Source of the DNA: Azolla caroliniana
Lineage: Eukaryota > Polypodiophyta
Assembly: GCA_043228905.1 (NCBI GenBank)
Contig: JBHGNT010000014.1
Coordinates: forward strand, 4,650,001 to 4,714,000
DNA length: 64,000 nucleotides
Direction: 5' to 3'
The notes under the pieces were generated by a model. The model was not told the DNA's origin, made no database searches, and saw only the letters and a list, made by a program, of their open reading frames with translations. The translations under genes were made by a program, and so were the position numbers. Shown one piece after another: positions 8,800 to 18,879 of this stretch. Each line of letters starts with the position of its first letter. Within the stretch, counting starts at the first letter, position 1.

Positions 8800-11700
8800 C
8801 GGCATGGGATGTCTCTCCAATCCGACCCTCTTCCGGCACGCTTCCAGCTTGTCGGGTGTGAGCACTTTGGTCAGCATATCTGACCCGTTCTCTTCCGTGT
8901 GGATCTTCGTCAGCATGAACTCCTGGTCTTCTATCCTTTCCCGGATCCAGTGATATCTTCGCTGGATGTGCTTCGTCCGGGAGTGATAGGCCGCGTTCTT
9001 CGCAAGGTGGATGGCACTCTGACTGTCGCAGTAGAGTCGGTACTCCTCTTGCCGGATACCGAGCTCTCTAATGAAGTCCTTCATCCATATTATTTCCTTG
9101 CCGGCTTCAACAGCCGCCATGTACTCCGCCTCCGTGGTTGACAACGCAACCGTCTTCTGCAGCCTCGACTGCCACGAAACAGCTCCCCCTGCATACGTCA
9201 TCACATACCCTGATGTGGACCGGCTGGTATCTTCATCAGCCGACATATCCGAATCGGTAAAGCCGTCGAGTTCGGGCTTACCGGAGCCGAATCGGAGGCA
9301 CACGTTTGCCGTGCCCTTCAGGTATCGGAGTATCCACTTGACCGCGTTCCAGTGGTCTTTGCCGGGATTGCTCATGTACCGGCTCACCACTCCGACTGCG
9401 TATCCTATGTCCGGTCTTGTACACACCATTGCGTACATCAAGCTTCCGACGGCAGAGGCATATGGTACTTTCATCATGTCCTCCTTCTCAGCCTTTGTCT
9501 TGGGGCTCTGCTTGCTGGACAACTTGCAGTTTGCCGGGAGGGTTGACCCGACCGGTCTTGCTTCCGACATGTTGAACCGGTGAAGCACCTTTGTCACGTA
9601 CTTCTCCTGTGACAGCCACAACTGCTTCTTCTTCCGGTCCCGGATGATGTGCATCCCTAGTATTTGCCTCGCCGGACCCAGGTCCTTCATTGAGAAGGTT
9701 CGGTGAAGAGCCTTCTTCAGCATCCGTATCTTGACCTGGTCCCGTCCGACGATCAACATGTCGTCCACGTATAGGAGGAGTATTAGAAAGTCTCCTCCTT
9801 CGAACTTCTTCACAAACACGCAGTGATCGGACTGCGTTTTGTGGTACCCTTCGTCGGTCATGAAGGAGTCGAACTTCCGGTACCATTGCCGGGGAGCCTG
9901 CTTCAGTCCGTAAAGGCTCTTCTTCAACCGGCATACCAGGTGCTCCTTCCCTTTCTTCTCGAATCCTTCCGGTTGCTGCATGTAGATCTCTTCTTCGAGG
10001 TCACCGTGAAGGAATGCCGTCTTCACGTCCATCTGTTCTACCTCGAGGTCCATGCTTGCCGCTATGCTCAGCACCGTCCGGATGGAGGTCATCTTCACTA
10101 CCGGGGCAAATATCTCGTCGAAGTCGACGCCCTTCTTCTGCTGAAACCCCTTCACCACGATCCTGGCTTTGTATCTCGGGGGGTTTCCGGCATCTCCCGG
10201 TTTCAGCTTGAACACCCACTTGTTTCGAAGTGCCCGCTTTCCTTTCGGCAACTCCACAAGTTCATATGTGTGGTTCTCATGCAGGGAATCCATCTCGTCC
10301 TGCATGGCACTCAACCACCTGCGGCTCTGGGTGTCATGCTTTGCTTCTTCAAAGCTCTCCGGCTCCCCCTCGTCGGTTAGCAGCACGTGCTCTGGTTCCG
10401 GAAATCTCCGGGGGGCCCTTCTCTCTCTTAGAGGATATCTCCGTTCCGGAGCTTCGGTAACCGGTTCTTCCGATTCTTCTTCATCCGAATCCATTTTGGG
10501 ATCGGGGCCGGTTCCGGTATCATTTTCATCTTCTTCGGCCGGTTCTGTTTCTTCACCGTCTTCGGCCGGATCCTCGAGAGCTAACCGGTCCCTTGCCGGT
10601 CGGGACTGCTCCTCGTAGAGTTGATCCTCACCGGTCGACTTGGAGCTCTTCATCTTCTTCTCCGACTCCCAGTCGGCGAGTGTCTTGTTCTCCATGAAGA
10701 TGATATCTCGACTCCTGAATATCTTCTTGTCGACCGGGTCCCATACTCGGTAGCCGAACTCGTCGTCGCCGTAACCGAGGAATATGCATGGCCGGGTCTT
10801 TGGATCTAGCTTTCCTCTCCGGTCCTTTGCCACATGCACGTATGCGAGACACCCGAACACCTTCAGATGCCGGTAGGACACTTCCTTACCGGTCCACACT
10901 TTCTGCGGCGTGTCTCCGTCCAAAGGTACTGAGGGTGATCTATTTATCACATACGTCGCCGTCGACATTGCCTCAGCCCAAAACCCCTTGGGTAATTTCG
11001 CATGCGCCAGCATACTCCGGACCCTCTCCATTATGGTCCGGTTCATCCTCTCGGCCAGCCCGTTCAGTTCCGGCGTCTTCGGCACAGTAAACTCGAGCCG
11101 GATCCCCTTCGAGCGACAGTACTCCTGGAACTGCCCCCGGTATTCCCCTCCGTTATCCGCTCGTATCGCTTTCAGCTTCTTGCCGGATTCTCTTTCCACT
11201 CTCGCGTGGAGTTCTTTGAAGACGGACAACACTTGGTCCTTTGTCTTCATCGGTGCCGTCCACAGTCTTCGGCTATGATCATCTATGAATGTTACGAAGT
11301 ACTGGGCTCCGCCATGTGACTTCGTTTCTACCTGACACACATCGGTGTGCACCAACTCCAATGGTGCGCTACGTCTCGTCGGTGGCCTTGAGTGGAAGGA
11401 GGTTCGGTTCTGCTTACCGGCCAGGCAATCGGTGCACTTTTCCAGGTGCACATGCTTCACTGGGATAAGGTTGTCTTCTGCAAGCCTCTTCATCCCCTTC
11501 TCACTCATGTGGCACAGTCTTTTGTGCCACAGCTCACCGGCAGTGTCGGCTGCCACATTCAGCTCTTCCGGACATAGCCGAGAGTTCATCAGGTACAGTG
11601 TGTTGACCTTCCGGGCCCGAGCCACTATCAGGCTCCCCTTGCTGAACTTCATGACACCGTTCCGGATGCTACCCGTGTAGCCTTCATCATCTAGCCTCCC

Positions 11701-12867
11701 GGCCGAGATCAGGTTCAATCGGACTTCCGGAACGTGTCGCACATCCTTCAGCAGCATCTTGCATCCGGTTGATGTCATCAGCCACACGTCTCCTATGCCG
11801 GCAATCCGGCATGTGCCTTCATTTCCCATCCGGACACAGCCATGCTCACCGGCTGTGTAGGATGAGAAGTATTTCTTCTCCGGGGTCAGGTGGAACGACG
11901 CTCCGGAATCGACCACCCAGGTCATCTCTACACCGGCAAGGTTCAGCTCCCTCTCTTCGGTAATGAGCATTATCTCTTCTTCACTTGCCGCGAGTGCCGT
12001 CGTTCCTTTCCGGTCCTGCCCTCGCCGATCCGGACCTCTCCGGTCCGTGGCTCCCCGGTATGCACCGTTTCTCTCCGGTGACTTCTTCGAATCGGTGTCG
12101 TCGGCTCCGTTGTCCTTTCGGTAATGCCGACAATTCTTCCGGAAGTGCCCCGGCTTCCCACAGTGGAAGCATGTGGGCCTTCCTCTTGACTGCGACCGGG
12201 TCCCCGACTTCTCCCGTCTTTGCGAACTCCGGTTCCATTGTCTTCCCCGATCCGATTCGGTAAGCAGCGCCTTCGAGTCGGAGGCCGGTTCTTTATCTCT
12301 CCGACGCGCTTCTTCGTTCAAAATGCTTGTCTTTACCGTTTGTAGAGACAAGTTATCTTCGGTGCAGGAGGTGCTGAGAGTCACCACCAAGTTCTCCCAG
12401 CTTTCCGGCAATGTACACATCAGAATGATGGCTTGCATTGCATCCTCCAACGGGAACTTGATCGCCGCAAGCTGGTTCACGAATCCCATGAACGTGCTTA
12501 CGTGTTCCACCATACTCTCGCCGTCCCGGTACTTGAGATTCACTATCTTCCTCATCAGGGAGGTCCGGTTCAACGCATTCTTCCTCTCATAGAGGCCCGA
12601 CAGCTTCCGCCACATCTCATATGCGTTGGTGTCGTTCGCCACATGTTGTAGAACGCTCACGTCGACGTATTGCCGAATGGTTGCAACGGCTTTCCGGTTC
12701 AGAAGCCTCCATTCCGACTCAAGTACCCCTTTCGGTATTTCCGACCTGTCAATCGGTTCGTACAGGTCCCGAACAATCAGAAGATCCTCCATCTTGATCT
12801 TCCAGTCGGCGTAATTCAGCGCATTCAGCACCATCATTCCCGGCTGCCCGCTGCCGCCGCCTTCCAT
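8794..12867 (-). CDS. Cop-2 gag-pol polyprotein (1357 aa, intact)
   Basis: Single open frame encoding copia polyprotein. I place the start at the ATG at 12867 (MEGGGSG); the frame extends three codons upstream but only to a TTG, and the related Cop-6 gag also begins MEGG. Domains, with approximate residues: gag capsid 15-180; CCHC knuckle C233, C236, H241, C246; aspartic protease DSGA 320-323; pre-integrase and integrase zinc site H448, H453, C478, C481; integrase D509, D571, E606; acidic linker 735-820; RT with D947 and YVDD 1033-1036; RNase H D1205, E1246, D1281. No stops, frameshifts or missing catalytic residues. Gag and pol share one frame, so any excess of gag must arise by processing or RNA-level control. 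Confidence 0.97.
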   Translation of the reverse strand: MEGGGSGQPGMMVLNALNYADWKIKMEDLLIVRDLYEPIDRSEIPKGVLESEWRLLNRKAVATIRQYVDVSVLQHVANDTNAYEMWRKLSGLYERKNALNRTSLMRKIVNLKYRDGESMVEHVSTFMGFVNQLAAIKFPLEDAMQAIILMCTLPESWENLVVTLSTSCTEDNLSLQTVKTSILNEEARRRDKEPASDSKALLTESDRGRQWNRSSQRREKSGTRSQSRGRPTCFHCGKPGHFRKNCRHYRKDNGADDTDSKKSPERNGAYRGATDRRGPDRRGQDRKGTTALAASEEEIMLITEERELNLAGVEMTWVVDSGASFHLTPEKKYFSSYTAGEHGCVRMGNEGTCRIAGIGDVWLMTSTGCKMLLKDVRHVPEVRLNLISAGRLDDEGYTGSIRNGVMKFSKGSLIVARARKVNTLYLMNSRLCPEELNVAADTAGELWHKRLCHMSEKGMKRLAEDNLIPVKHVHLEKCTDCLAGKQNRTSFHSRPPTRRSAPLELVHTDVCQVETKSHGGAQYFVTFIDDHSRRLWTAPMKTKDQVLSVFKELHARVERESGKKLKAIRADNGGEYRGQFQEYCRSKGIRLEFTVPKTPELNGLAERMNRTIMERVRSMLAHAKLPKGFWAEAMSTATYVINRSPSVPLDGDTPQKVWTGKEVSYRHLKVFGCLAYVHVAKDRRGKLDPKTRPCIFLGYGDDEFGYRVWDPVDKKIFRSRDIIFMENKTLADWESEKKMKSSKSTGEDQLYEEQSRPARDRLALEDPAEDGEETEPAEEDENDTGTGPDPKMDSDEEESEEPVTEAPERRYPLRERRAPRRFPEPEHVLLTDEGEPESFEEAKHDTQSRRWLSAMQDEMDSLHENHTYELVELPKGKRALRNKWVFKLKPGDAGNPPRYKARIVVKGFQQKKGVDFDEIFAPVVKMTSIRTVLSIAASMDLEVEQMDVKTAFLHGDLEEEIYMQQPEGFEKKGKEHLVCRLKKSLYGLKQAPRQWYRKFDSFMTDEGYHKTQSDHCVFVKKFEGGDFLILLLYVDDMLIVGRDQVKIRMLKKALHRTFSMKDLGPARQILGMHIIRDRKKKQLWLSQEKYVTKVLHRFNMSEARPVGSTLPANCKLSSKQSPKTKAEKEDMMKVPYASAVGSLMYAMVCTRPDIGYAVGVVSRYMSNPGKDHWNAVKWILRYLKGTANVCLRFGSGKPELDGFTDSDMSADEDTSRSTSGYVMTYAGGAVSWQSRLQKTVALSTTEAEYMAAVEAGKEIIWMKDFIRELGIRQEEYRLYCDSQSAIHLAKNAAYHSRTKHIQRRYHWIRERIEDQEFMLTKIHTEENGSDMLTKVLTPDKLEACRKRVGLERHPMPK

Positions 12868-12882
12868 TTTCTGCAACAGCTC

Positions 12883-12894
12883 GCTCTGATACCA
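12883..12894 (-). other. Primer binding site of Cop-2
   Basis: Minus strand TGGTATCAGAGC, complementary to initiator tRNA-Met, three bases from the 5' LTR boundary. Confidence 0.93.
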
Positions 12895-12897
12895 GAT

Positions 12898-13631
12898 TGT
12901 TGAGAATCGAACCTTCTATTCACCTTCTTCGGTCGGCCACAACCGATTAATCGCGGATCAATGGAGCAGAAAATAGGAACCACACGGAGAAACAAAATAA
13001 AACGCGAGTACACAGGGATTAACGTGGAAAACCCTAGACGGGAAAAACCACGGGAGTACAAGACTCCAAACCAAACACTATACAGAGAAGTATACAATGG
13101 CGAGCTGCAAGGCGACGACCTTGAGCTCGCTGTCCTCGCCACAGGCGGCGGAAATACACAGAGGCGTCTACCTCTTCGTCTCTCGCGCTCTATCTCGGGT
13201 ACTCTCTCTTCACTCCCCTTGAGTGGAAAAACAGAAAAATAAGCAGCAACATAAACTGTTTGCCCTAAGTCATATTTATACACATATGACTTTCGGGCTA
13301 TTTACAAATATAGCCTCAAGGGCTCTTGGCAAACATATTCACAAATATGTCCCCGCATCCGGATCTCCCTCCGGGTACATTCGTCATCCGGCTCCGTAAC
13401 CGGGGTCTTCAGCATCCGGCTCCGTAGCCGGGGTATTCATCATCCGGCTCCGTAGCCGGGGTCTTCATCATCCGGCTCCGTAGCCGGGGTCTTCATCATC
13501 CGGCACCGTAACCGGGGTCTTCATCATCCGGCTCCGTAGCCGGGGTCTTCATCATCCGGCACCGTAACCGCAACCGGGCTTGCCGTCATTCATCTCCGGA
13601 CATCCCATCCGGAGGGACCGAAATCCCAACA
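12898..13631 (-). repeat. 5' LTR of Cop-2
   Basis: 734 bp, the near-identical partner of 8036-8783. Its hairpin tandem array spans about 13385-13570. Its promoter module is at about 13258-13316. The CT microsatellite is 14 bp shorter than in the other copy. Confidence 0.95.
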
Positions 13632-13636
13632 CAATG

Positions 13637-13727
13637 TTAGGGTTGAGCTTATATACTGAAGCCCTAACTAGAATACGTGTTCACACTAGGATACAAAGTG
13701 GAAGGAGTCGGCCTTTGATGCCAACAC
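13637..13727 (-). repeat. 5' LTR of Cop-1, second part
   Basis: Continues the 7857-8035 segment after Cop-2 (ttagggttgagcttatatac ... ggcctttgatgccaaca). It ends where the Cop-1 target duplication caagc starts, at 13728. Confidence 0.8.
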
Positions 13728-14880
13728 AAGCAAGTCTCCACCATCGAGAGAATCAGAGACTACATACGTCGTACGAAACATCTCCACCACCGATGTAGTC
13801 TGAGTGATAAAATGTCAGACGAAAATTTGACGAGTTGTTTCATCAACGGGTTGTTCCACCCGACACTCCAAAACTTCCTCATCGCCAAGATGTGCTGATT
13901 GTTTACTGAGGCATGCACCATAGTGATGAACTTTGAAGATTCAATGAGCGGGCTCTGAATACCTACTCAAGAGCCCACGAACAATCATGAAAGAACCCTA
14001 GGACCAACACCCTCCGCAACATTGAGACTACCTTGTATAGAAAGGCCTCAAGCATAGCCCCAAAGAGAAAACGTACGGTGCACCGTTTGTCATAGTCATC
14101 ACACAAGGCACGATTGCCCACGCCTCCACCAATGTTAGCCTTAGTATTGCAAGTGGTGCAAAGACTTCGTGATGCACTCCCAAGAGAATTGCTGACAAGC
14201 TTCGAACAAAAGATTTGGGCTAACGTCGGTTGTAGAACACCGACAATCACCTCCTTGGCTAAACCACCCACCACTACCTGTGATACTTCCCCAACAACCT
14301 CCCCTACCCCGAATCGGAGCGCACCTTGCCAAGCTCAATTACACCATCGATAACCAAGCTTAGGTTGGGGGGTGGGGGGGCACAACAAAATACAAAGACG
14401 CATATCTAGAGTATGCCGGCGAAGAGGAAGTGCTCTCTCACTTCGTGGATTTTGAAGGTGACCAAATATTGGTCCACGTACTTCGGGGTGAACAAAGAGG
14501 CCCACCAATAGGGTATGGAGGTAACAATAGACAAAGGAGGTTAGAATTGAAATTTTTTCAATTGCCAGGGACCCCACATGGTTAGTAAGTGCCCAACTAA
14601 AGCTGAATTCTACAACCGGATGGCACAACGACTGTAATATATGCCACTGGAAGCACCCCCACAACCATTGGTACAAAATTTCAATCAACAGTCACATGAT
14701 CTCATCAAGTGGTTCCAAAGAAAAGCTCATGCCCCGAGTGTGGTAAAGAACACTTTGTTCCTAACTGCCCATAAAAGAAGAAATGAATTGGCACCAATTT
14801 GTTATCCATCATACCATCGACAATCGGCGCTAATGTTATCACACGGGCTCAATGGGTAGCTCACCACCTAAAATGTCAGG
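13728..14880 (+). pseudogene. Gyp-0 gag relic, second part with CCHC-like knuckle
   Basis: Continues the frame broken at 881: YIRRTKHLHHRC, then SDENLTSCFINGLFHPTLQN, which fits the C-terminal capsid region of gypsy-like gag. A zinc-knuckle-like motif near 14728-14770 reads C-P-E-C-G-K-E-H-F-V-P-N-C, spacing CX2CX3HX4C, one residue short of the canonical form. Several stops and shifts separate the blocks. I see no protease or RT after it; about 14880-15155 is unassigned. Confidence 0.6.
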
Positions 14881-15155
14881 ACTAGAGCCTCCCTACCACC
14901 ACGTGGAGAAAGAGGAAATCCAAGAAAGTAACATCTACAAGGTCTTGTAGACAACAACTGGAACTTGAAGGACCATGAAAAAGGTAACCCACCGTGTGGC
15001 GAGTGCGTAAGGAGCTCACCAAAGCCCAGGGATGGCACATGGGCACTAAACAATTCTAGGTACCTAAACGAAATCACATATCCACACCAAAACCTCACAC
15101 TAGCAATGACCATCGCTTCATGGCACCCACCATTAAGCTAGCATCAATCTCAACA

Positions 15156-15527
15156 TCAAGGGATACGCATCAAAACCGAACTACAACCAAACACCCCGCC
15201 CAAGTAAAGCTTGCCTGCAACGTCTTTGTCACTCCACACCCTTTGTGGAATATCAACATCCAAGGGTACTGAGGGTGATCGTTTTATCACATACGTCGTT
15301 GTCATCAGTGTCTCAGCCCAGAACATCTTCAATAACTTTGCATGTGAAAGCATAGTTCGTACCCTCTCCATTACGGTCCCGTTCATCCTCTAGGCCAGCC
15401 CGTTAAGCTTTAGCGTCTTTGGTATGGTATACTCGAGCCGGATTCCCTGTGCTCGGAAATATTGTTCGAACGGTCTGCGGTACTCTCCGCCATTGTCTAC
15501 TCGGACTGCCTTCAGTTTTGAGTCGGT
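15156..15527 (-). pseudogene. Copia integrase fragment
   Basis: Isolated minus-strand piece related to Cop-2 integrase. It includes the D-N-G-G-E-Y region near 15510-15480, the block MERVRTMLSHAKLLKMFWAE, and TTYVIKRSPSVPLDVDIPQ. Frame breaks occur near 15390. No LTR, gag or RT accompanies it; its right end abuts the microsatellite. Confidence 0.8.
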
Positions 15528-16170
15528 GCATTCATACATGGACATACATATATTCATTCATACATTTCTATACGTACATACATACACATGCCTACAATGA
15601 TGCATTTATAAATGTTACCAACTTACATACATACATGCATGCATATCTACACACATACATACGTGCATATGTGTATGTATGTATGTATGTGGTGCGTGTT
15701 GTATGTGTGTATGTATATATTGTATTGTATTCACGAATACACACACATAACACATACACATGTGCCATGCATAGAATACATACATATGCACATGTAAAGA
15801 ACATACACAGACATGCCATACACACACATAACAAATACATACATAGACACATGCTATATATACAATACATAATACATGCATACATATTTAGAAATATAGA
15901 ACACACACACATAACACATACATACATAGACGGATGCTACACATATGATACATACAATACATACATACATACATACATACATATGCATATATAGAAATAC
16001 ACACACACACAAACATTAACACATACATACATCGACACATGCTATACATACAATACATATATAAGAACATCTATAGAACATGTGTGCACACACACACCCA
16101 TATAGACACAATGCATACATACACACATGCCATATACACAATACATACATAAGCACATGTATAGAACATA
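15528..16170. repeat. Degenerate ACAT/ATAC microsatellite region
   Basis: Long, imperfect run of catacata, acacacac and tatgtatg motifs. A loose higher-order unit of about 130 bp (acatacatagacacatgctatacat... with agaacacac) recurs. Both strands give Cys/Tyr/His-rich open frames that are artefacts of the repeat. A similar tract follows the LINE at 18571. Confidence 0.85.
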
Positions 16171-16182
16171 CAGAATTACCCT

Positions 16183-16438
16183 CCCAGGTCATGGTCACTT
16201 CGTACAAGATGTTGCCATCTCTTTCATCTATCAGGGAGCTAGGATGGAGAGCTTCATCTATGGGACCTCTACAACCCACTGATTCACTGGACACTCTAAA
16301 GACGTTCTGAGCATTGCCTTCTCTGTAGAAAATCATCAGATCGTTCCTGCGTTGAGGGGTTGATTCATCAAGCTTTAGAACTGTACTCTCGGTGAGTGCA
16401 AATATACTATCCAAGATGGAGATGCACACACCGGCTGG
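16183..16438 (-). other. Exon-like open segment of unknown identity
   Basis: On the minus strand an open stretch of about 85 codons reads with balanced, non-repetitive composition (for example [37 protein letters not shown] and LYEVTMTWE). It is bounded by a possible acceptor (ATACCCAG|CCGG) and a good donor-like GGGAG|GTAATTC. It is unlike the retroelement proteins nearby and I do not recognise the family. It could be a surviving exon of a host gene or a captured gene fragment. The tract upstream of the acceptor is not pyrimidine-rich, which weakens the splice reading. Confidence 0.35.
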
Positions 16439-17564
16439 GTATCATGTGTTAATTCTCACATGTTATTGCGAATCCTATCATTGTTTCTGGTTCTTGGGAC
16501 AAATCTGTGAAGGTGTGGAATCTTATTAACCTTAAATCACCCCGTAATTACAACAACAATAGGTCATAGTTGGGAGCTCCTCCATACAAGGGAATATTAT
16601 ATGCAAAGCCATCTATGCTATTGCAAGTGAGTTGATATAAAAAGTTCAACATTATGGCTTGTATGTACAGTTGTTTGTTGTAATCATGTTGTGTAGTTTT
16701 TCTCCTCCTAATGAGTTTTCCATGGGTATGATATTTTTACGCAACAAACATTAAGAAATATGCAATTTTGTTGAAATAATTGTTGATTTTGGGTTAGATA
16801 TTGAAATAATCTTATTTATACTTGCAAGTTGGGAAAGTGTGGAAAAAGGGATCAGCCAAATAATTATCCTGAAGTTGTTATTGCATGCAGCTAATGACAT
16901 GCCCGTTTAATGTGTTTTGCGAACATTTTGTTTATGCTTTCACTTCAAAATTTTGTTTGTTTAATACAATCATAAAATGTAGTTCTTGAAGAATGTTAAA
17001 CTGGGATTTTTGTTTTAGAACGATTATCAATGCTCATAGGCATGGCTATCGTTTGGGGCTATGCATACCTCCTTATAGTAATGGGAGCCTACATACATGC
17101 CTTTGATGTTATTGATTCCAACTGTTGGATTGGTCGAGTGTCATTGGTTGTTTCATCACCTTGGTAATTTGAGCCATCTTGATTGTTTCTATTGTTCATT
17201 TCACAATATAACATCATTTTTGAAGTGTGGGCAATTAGATAGAATCATCCTCTGAAACTCAATAAATATAAGTGATATGCATGTATATCTCAATGTTATC
17301 TGTTTTTGGGCAAGGAAGAACATGTAAGGGCATGATGTAACACGATGGTGAATAACACTTACATCAATGTGTTACTCATGGATAAATATTGTATAGACAT
17401 TTTTTGGTGATATAAGATCATTGTTCCTCTACCAATTCTCTTTTAGTAATTCCTAGTTATGTATTGCAAGTTATATGTATCTAAGCTGATATTTAGACGG
17501 AATATCAAGGTTGCCGAAATTGTGAATTTAGTTTAATTTTGAATTTCTAGGCTTTGCATTCCTT
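16439..17564. other. AT-rich sequence without recognisable features
   Basis: No sustained frame, LTR end or repeat was seen on either strand. If the segment at 16183-16438 is an exon on the minus strand, this could be intron or upstream sequence. Confidence 0.4.
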
Positions 17565-18421
17565 ATGCTCTTCAATGGGGTGGTTCGACATTTCATGCAA
17601 GTCAACGTAGGACTACACCACGAGCTAGTCAACGTAGGACACATTTTGGCAACTCAACGTAGGACTACACCACGAGCTAGTCAATTTTGGAACCACCAAG
17701 GGATCACATCGGAATTCCTAACAAAGTTTTGGGGAACATTATGGAAAAGGAAGCAAGATATGAAAATAAATGTCTTCCAATGGTTAGTAATACATAGAGC
17801 ATTGCCAATTGGCCAATGGTTGCAACAATCAGCTGCACCGACCGCATGCATCTATTGTTGTTGTCAGATGGAGACATTGAAACATTGCTTGTGGGAATGT
17901 CATGCTGCACAGCAAGTTTGGAGGCGAGTGTTCCGAGTTCTTGCCTTTATGTTTAGGGATTGCAGTTTTCGTGGGGTATGGTAGTATGGGCCACAGTGGC
18001 ACAAGTGGTGTGGCCATATGATGCATGCCCAAATGACACGATTATTAGAATTCAAAGAGGAAGGATAATGGCGGTGCAACAAAGTCAAATGGAGGCTCCT
18101 TACATGTTAAAGACAATGCAAGAGGTATGGGAGCTACTATGCACCACCACAATGTGGTTTATTTGGACTGCTAGGTGTTCTAAGGTGTTTGGTAATACTA
18201 CTATTCATCCAGTGGAAAGTACACGGAATGTCTGGATGGAGATGGTACATACCTTGAAAGGACAGTATGAGGATATTAAAGGTGAGACAGATGTTGCAGT
18301 GTTGCAACGTCTCGAATTTATGGTCTATTGGAAGAAGACCCCTTTTCTCACAATACAAAATTCAAGACCTAAATGGTGCTTAGCGCCACCAGTATGGTTG
18401 TTCCCACCACCAATCACATAA
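17565..18421 (+). pseudogene. LINE ORF2 C-terminal remnant with zf-RVT domain
   Basis: Two overlapping plus-strand frames, joined by a shift near 17960-17984, read the C-terminus of a plant non-LTR retrotransposon. FLTKFWGTLWKRKQDMKIN then VFQWLVIHRALP lead to the cysteine/histidine cluster C-I-Y-C-...-H-C-L-W-E-C near 17849-17905, as in reverse-transcriptase zinc-binding domains. The next frame reads MWFIWTARCSKVFGN. The 5' part is absent, as expected from 5'-truncated LINE insertion. An approximately 30-bp segment (caacgtaggactacaccac and following bases) is repeated near 17605 and 17665. RT and endonuclease domains are missing. Confidence 0.75.
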
Positions 18422-18546
18422 CTTGGTTAAGGAGTGGTGGAGTGTTGAGGGATGGGACCTATGGAAGAATGCACCAGATCAATGGTAGCTTGATGGTAGG
18501 TCAATTTTTTGTAATGTTCATAACTAATGAAAGGATATTTTTCCGG

Positions 18547-18570
18547 AAAAAAATAAAAAATAAAAAAAAA
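18547..18570 (+). other. A-rich tail of the LINE remnant
   Basis: Run of A with single T interruptions about 125 bp after the last LINE codons, in the right place for a LINE poly-A tail. It runs directly into the next microsatellite. Confidence 0.6.
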
Positions 18571-18690
18571 TACACAATACATACACACACACATAACATA
18601 TACATACATACATACAACCATACATAAAATATACACAACACATTCAAATAATACAATGCATATATATATATATACATCTATAGAATATAC
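18571..18690. repeat. ATAC/TATA microsatellite
   Basis: tacacaatacatacacac followed by catacatacata and tatatatatata runs, similar in composition to 15528-16170. Confidence 0.8.
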
Positions 18691-18879
18691 ATGTGTGTTT
18701 TTCTATGTAAGGGTATTTAAAATAGTTGTTGTCAAAATATATATTGACAATAAGGGGTATTTTTATTAACCGTTTTCTTACAAAAGGGTTCTAAAATAGT
18801 GAAAAAACATATGTATAAGGGGTTTATAAAAGATATCTAGAACGCACGTGATCCAACCACTTTATATATAGTGGAGCCC

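Larger units (their letters stand above)
8036..13631 (-). mobile_element. Cop-2, intact Ty1/copia retrotransposon, TSD caatg
   Basis: Complete minus-strand element of 5596 bp: 5' LTR 12898-13631, PBS 12883-12894, one open gag-pol frame 12867-8794, PPT 8784-8799 and 3' LTR 8036-8783. The target duplication caatg is perfect (8031-8035 and 13632-13636). The LTRs differ by eye only in a CT microsatellite (14 bp longer on the left) and one adjacent base, so insertion is recent compared with every other element here. It interrupts the 5' LTR of Cop-1. Intact catalytic motifs mean it may still be able to move; expression cannot be judged from sequence. Confidence 0.95.
882..13727 (-). mobile_element. 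Cop-1, nested Ty1/copia element (decayed), TSD caagc
   Basis: Minus-strand copia element carrying five later insertions. Its 3' LTR is 882-1118. Its 5' LTR is 7857-8035 continued at 13637-13727 after the Cop-2 insertion. The direct repeat caagc lies at 877-881 and 13728-13732. The PBS is at 7843-7854. On the minus strand the order is gag (7778 to 6396), protease and integrase (6395 to 4321), linker, then RT and RNase H (3350 to 1410). The coding region has many stops, frameshifts and motif losses, and the host gag frame is restored when the element is removed. It is therefore older than everything inserted in it. Confidence 0.85.

Noticed and set aside
9823-10380. Plus-strand open frame of 185 codons opposite Cop-2 pol, and many like it between 8900 and 12900
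   Set aside because: They are antisense shadows of the intact gag-pol frame, produced by its codon bias; no independent start context or domain was seen.
15592-15927. Cys/Tyr/Met-rich open frames that look like metal-binding or secreted peptides
   Set aside because: They are translations of the ACAT microsatellite and appear on both strands and in several frames.
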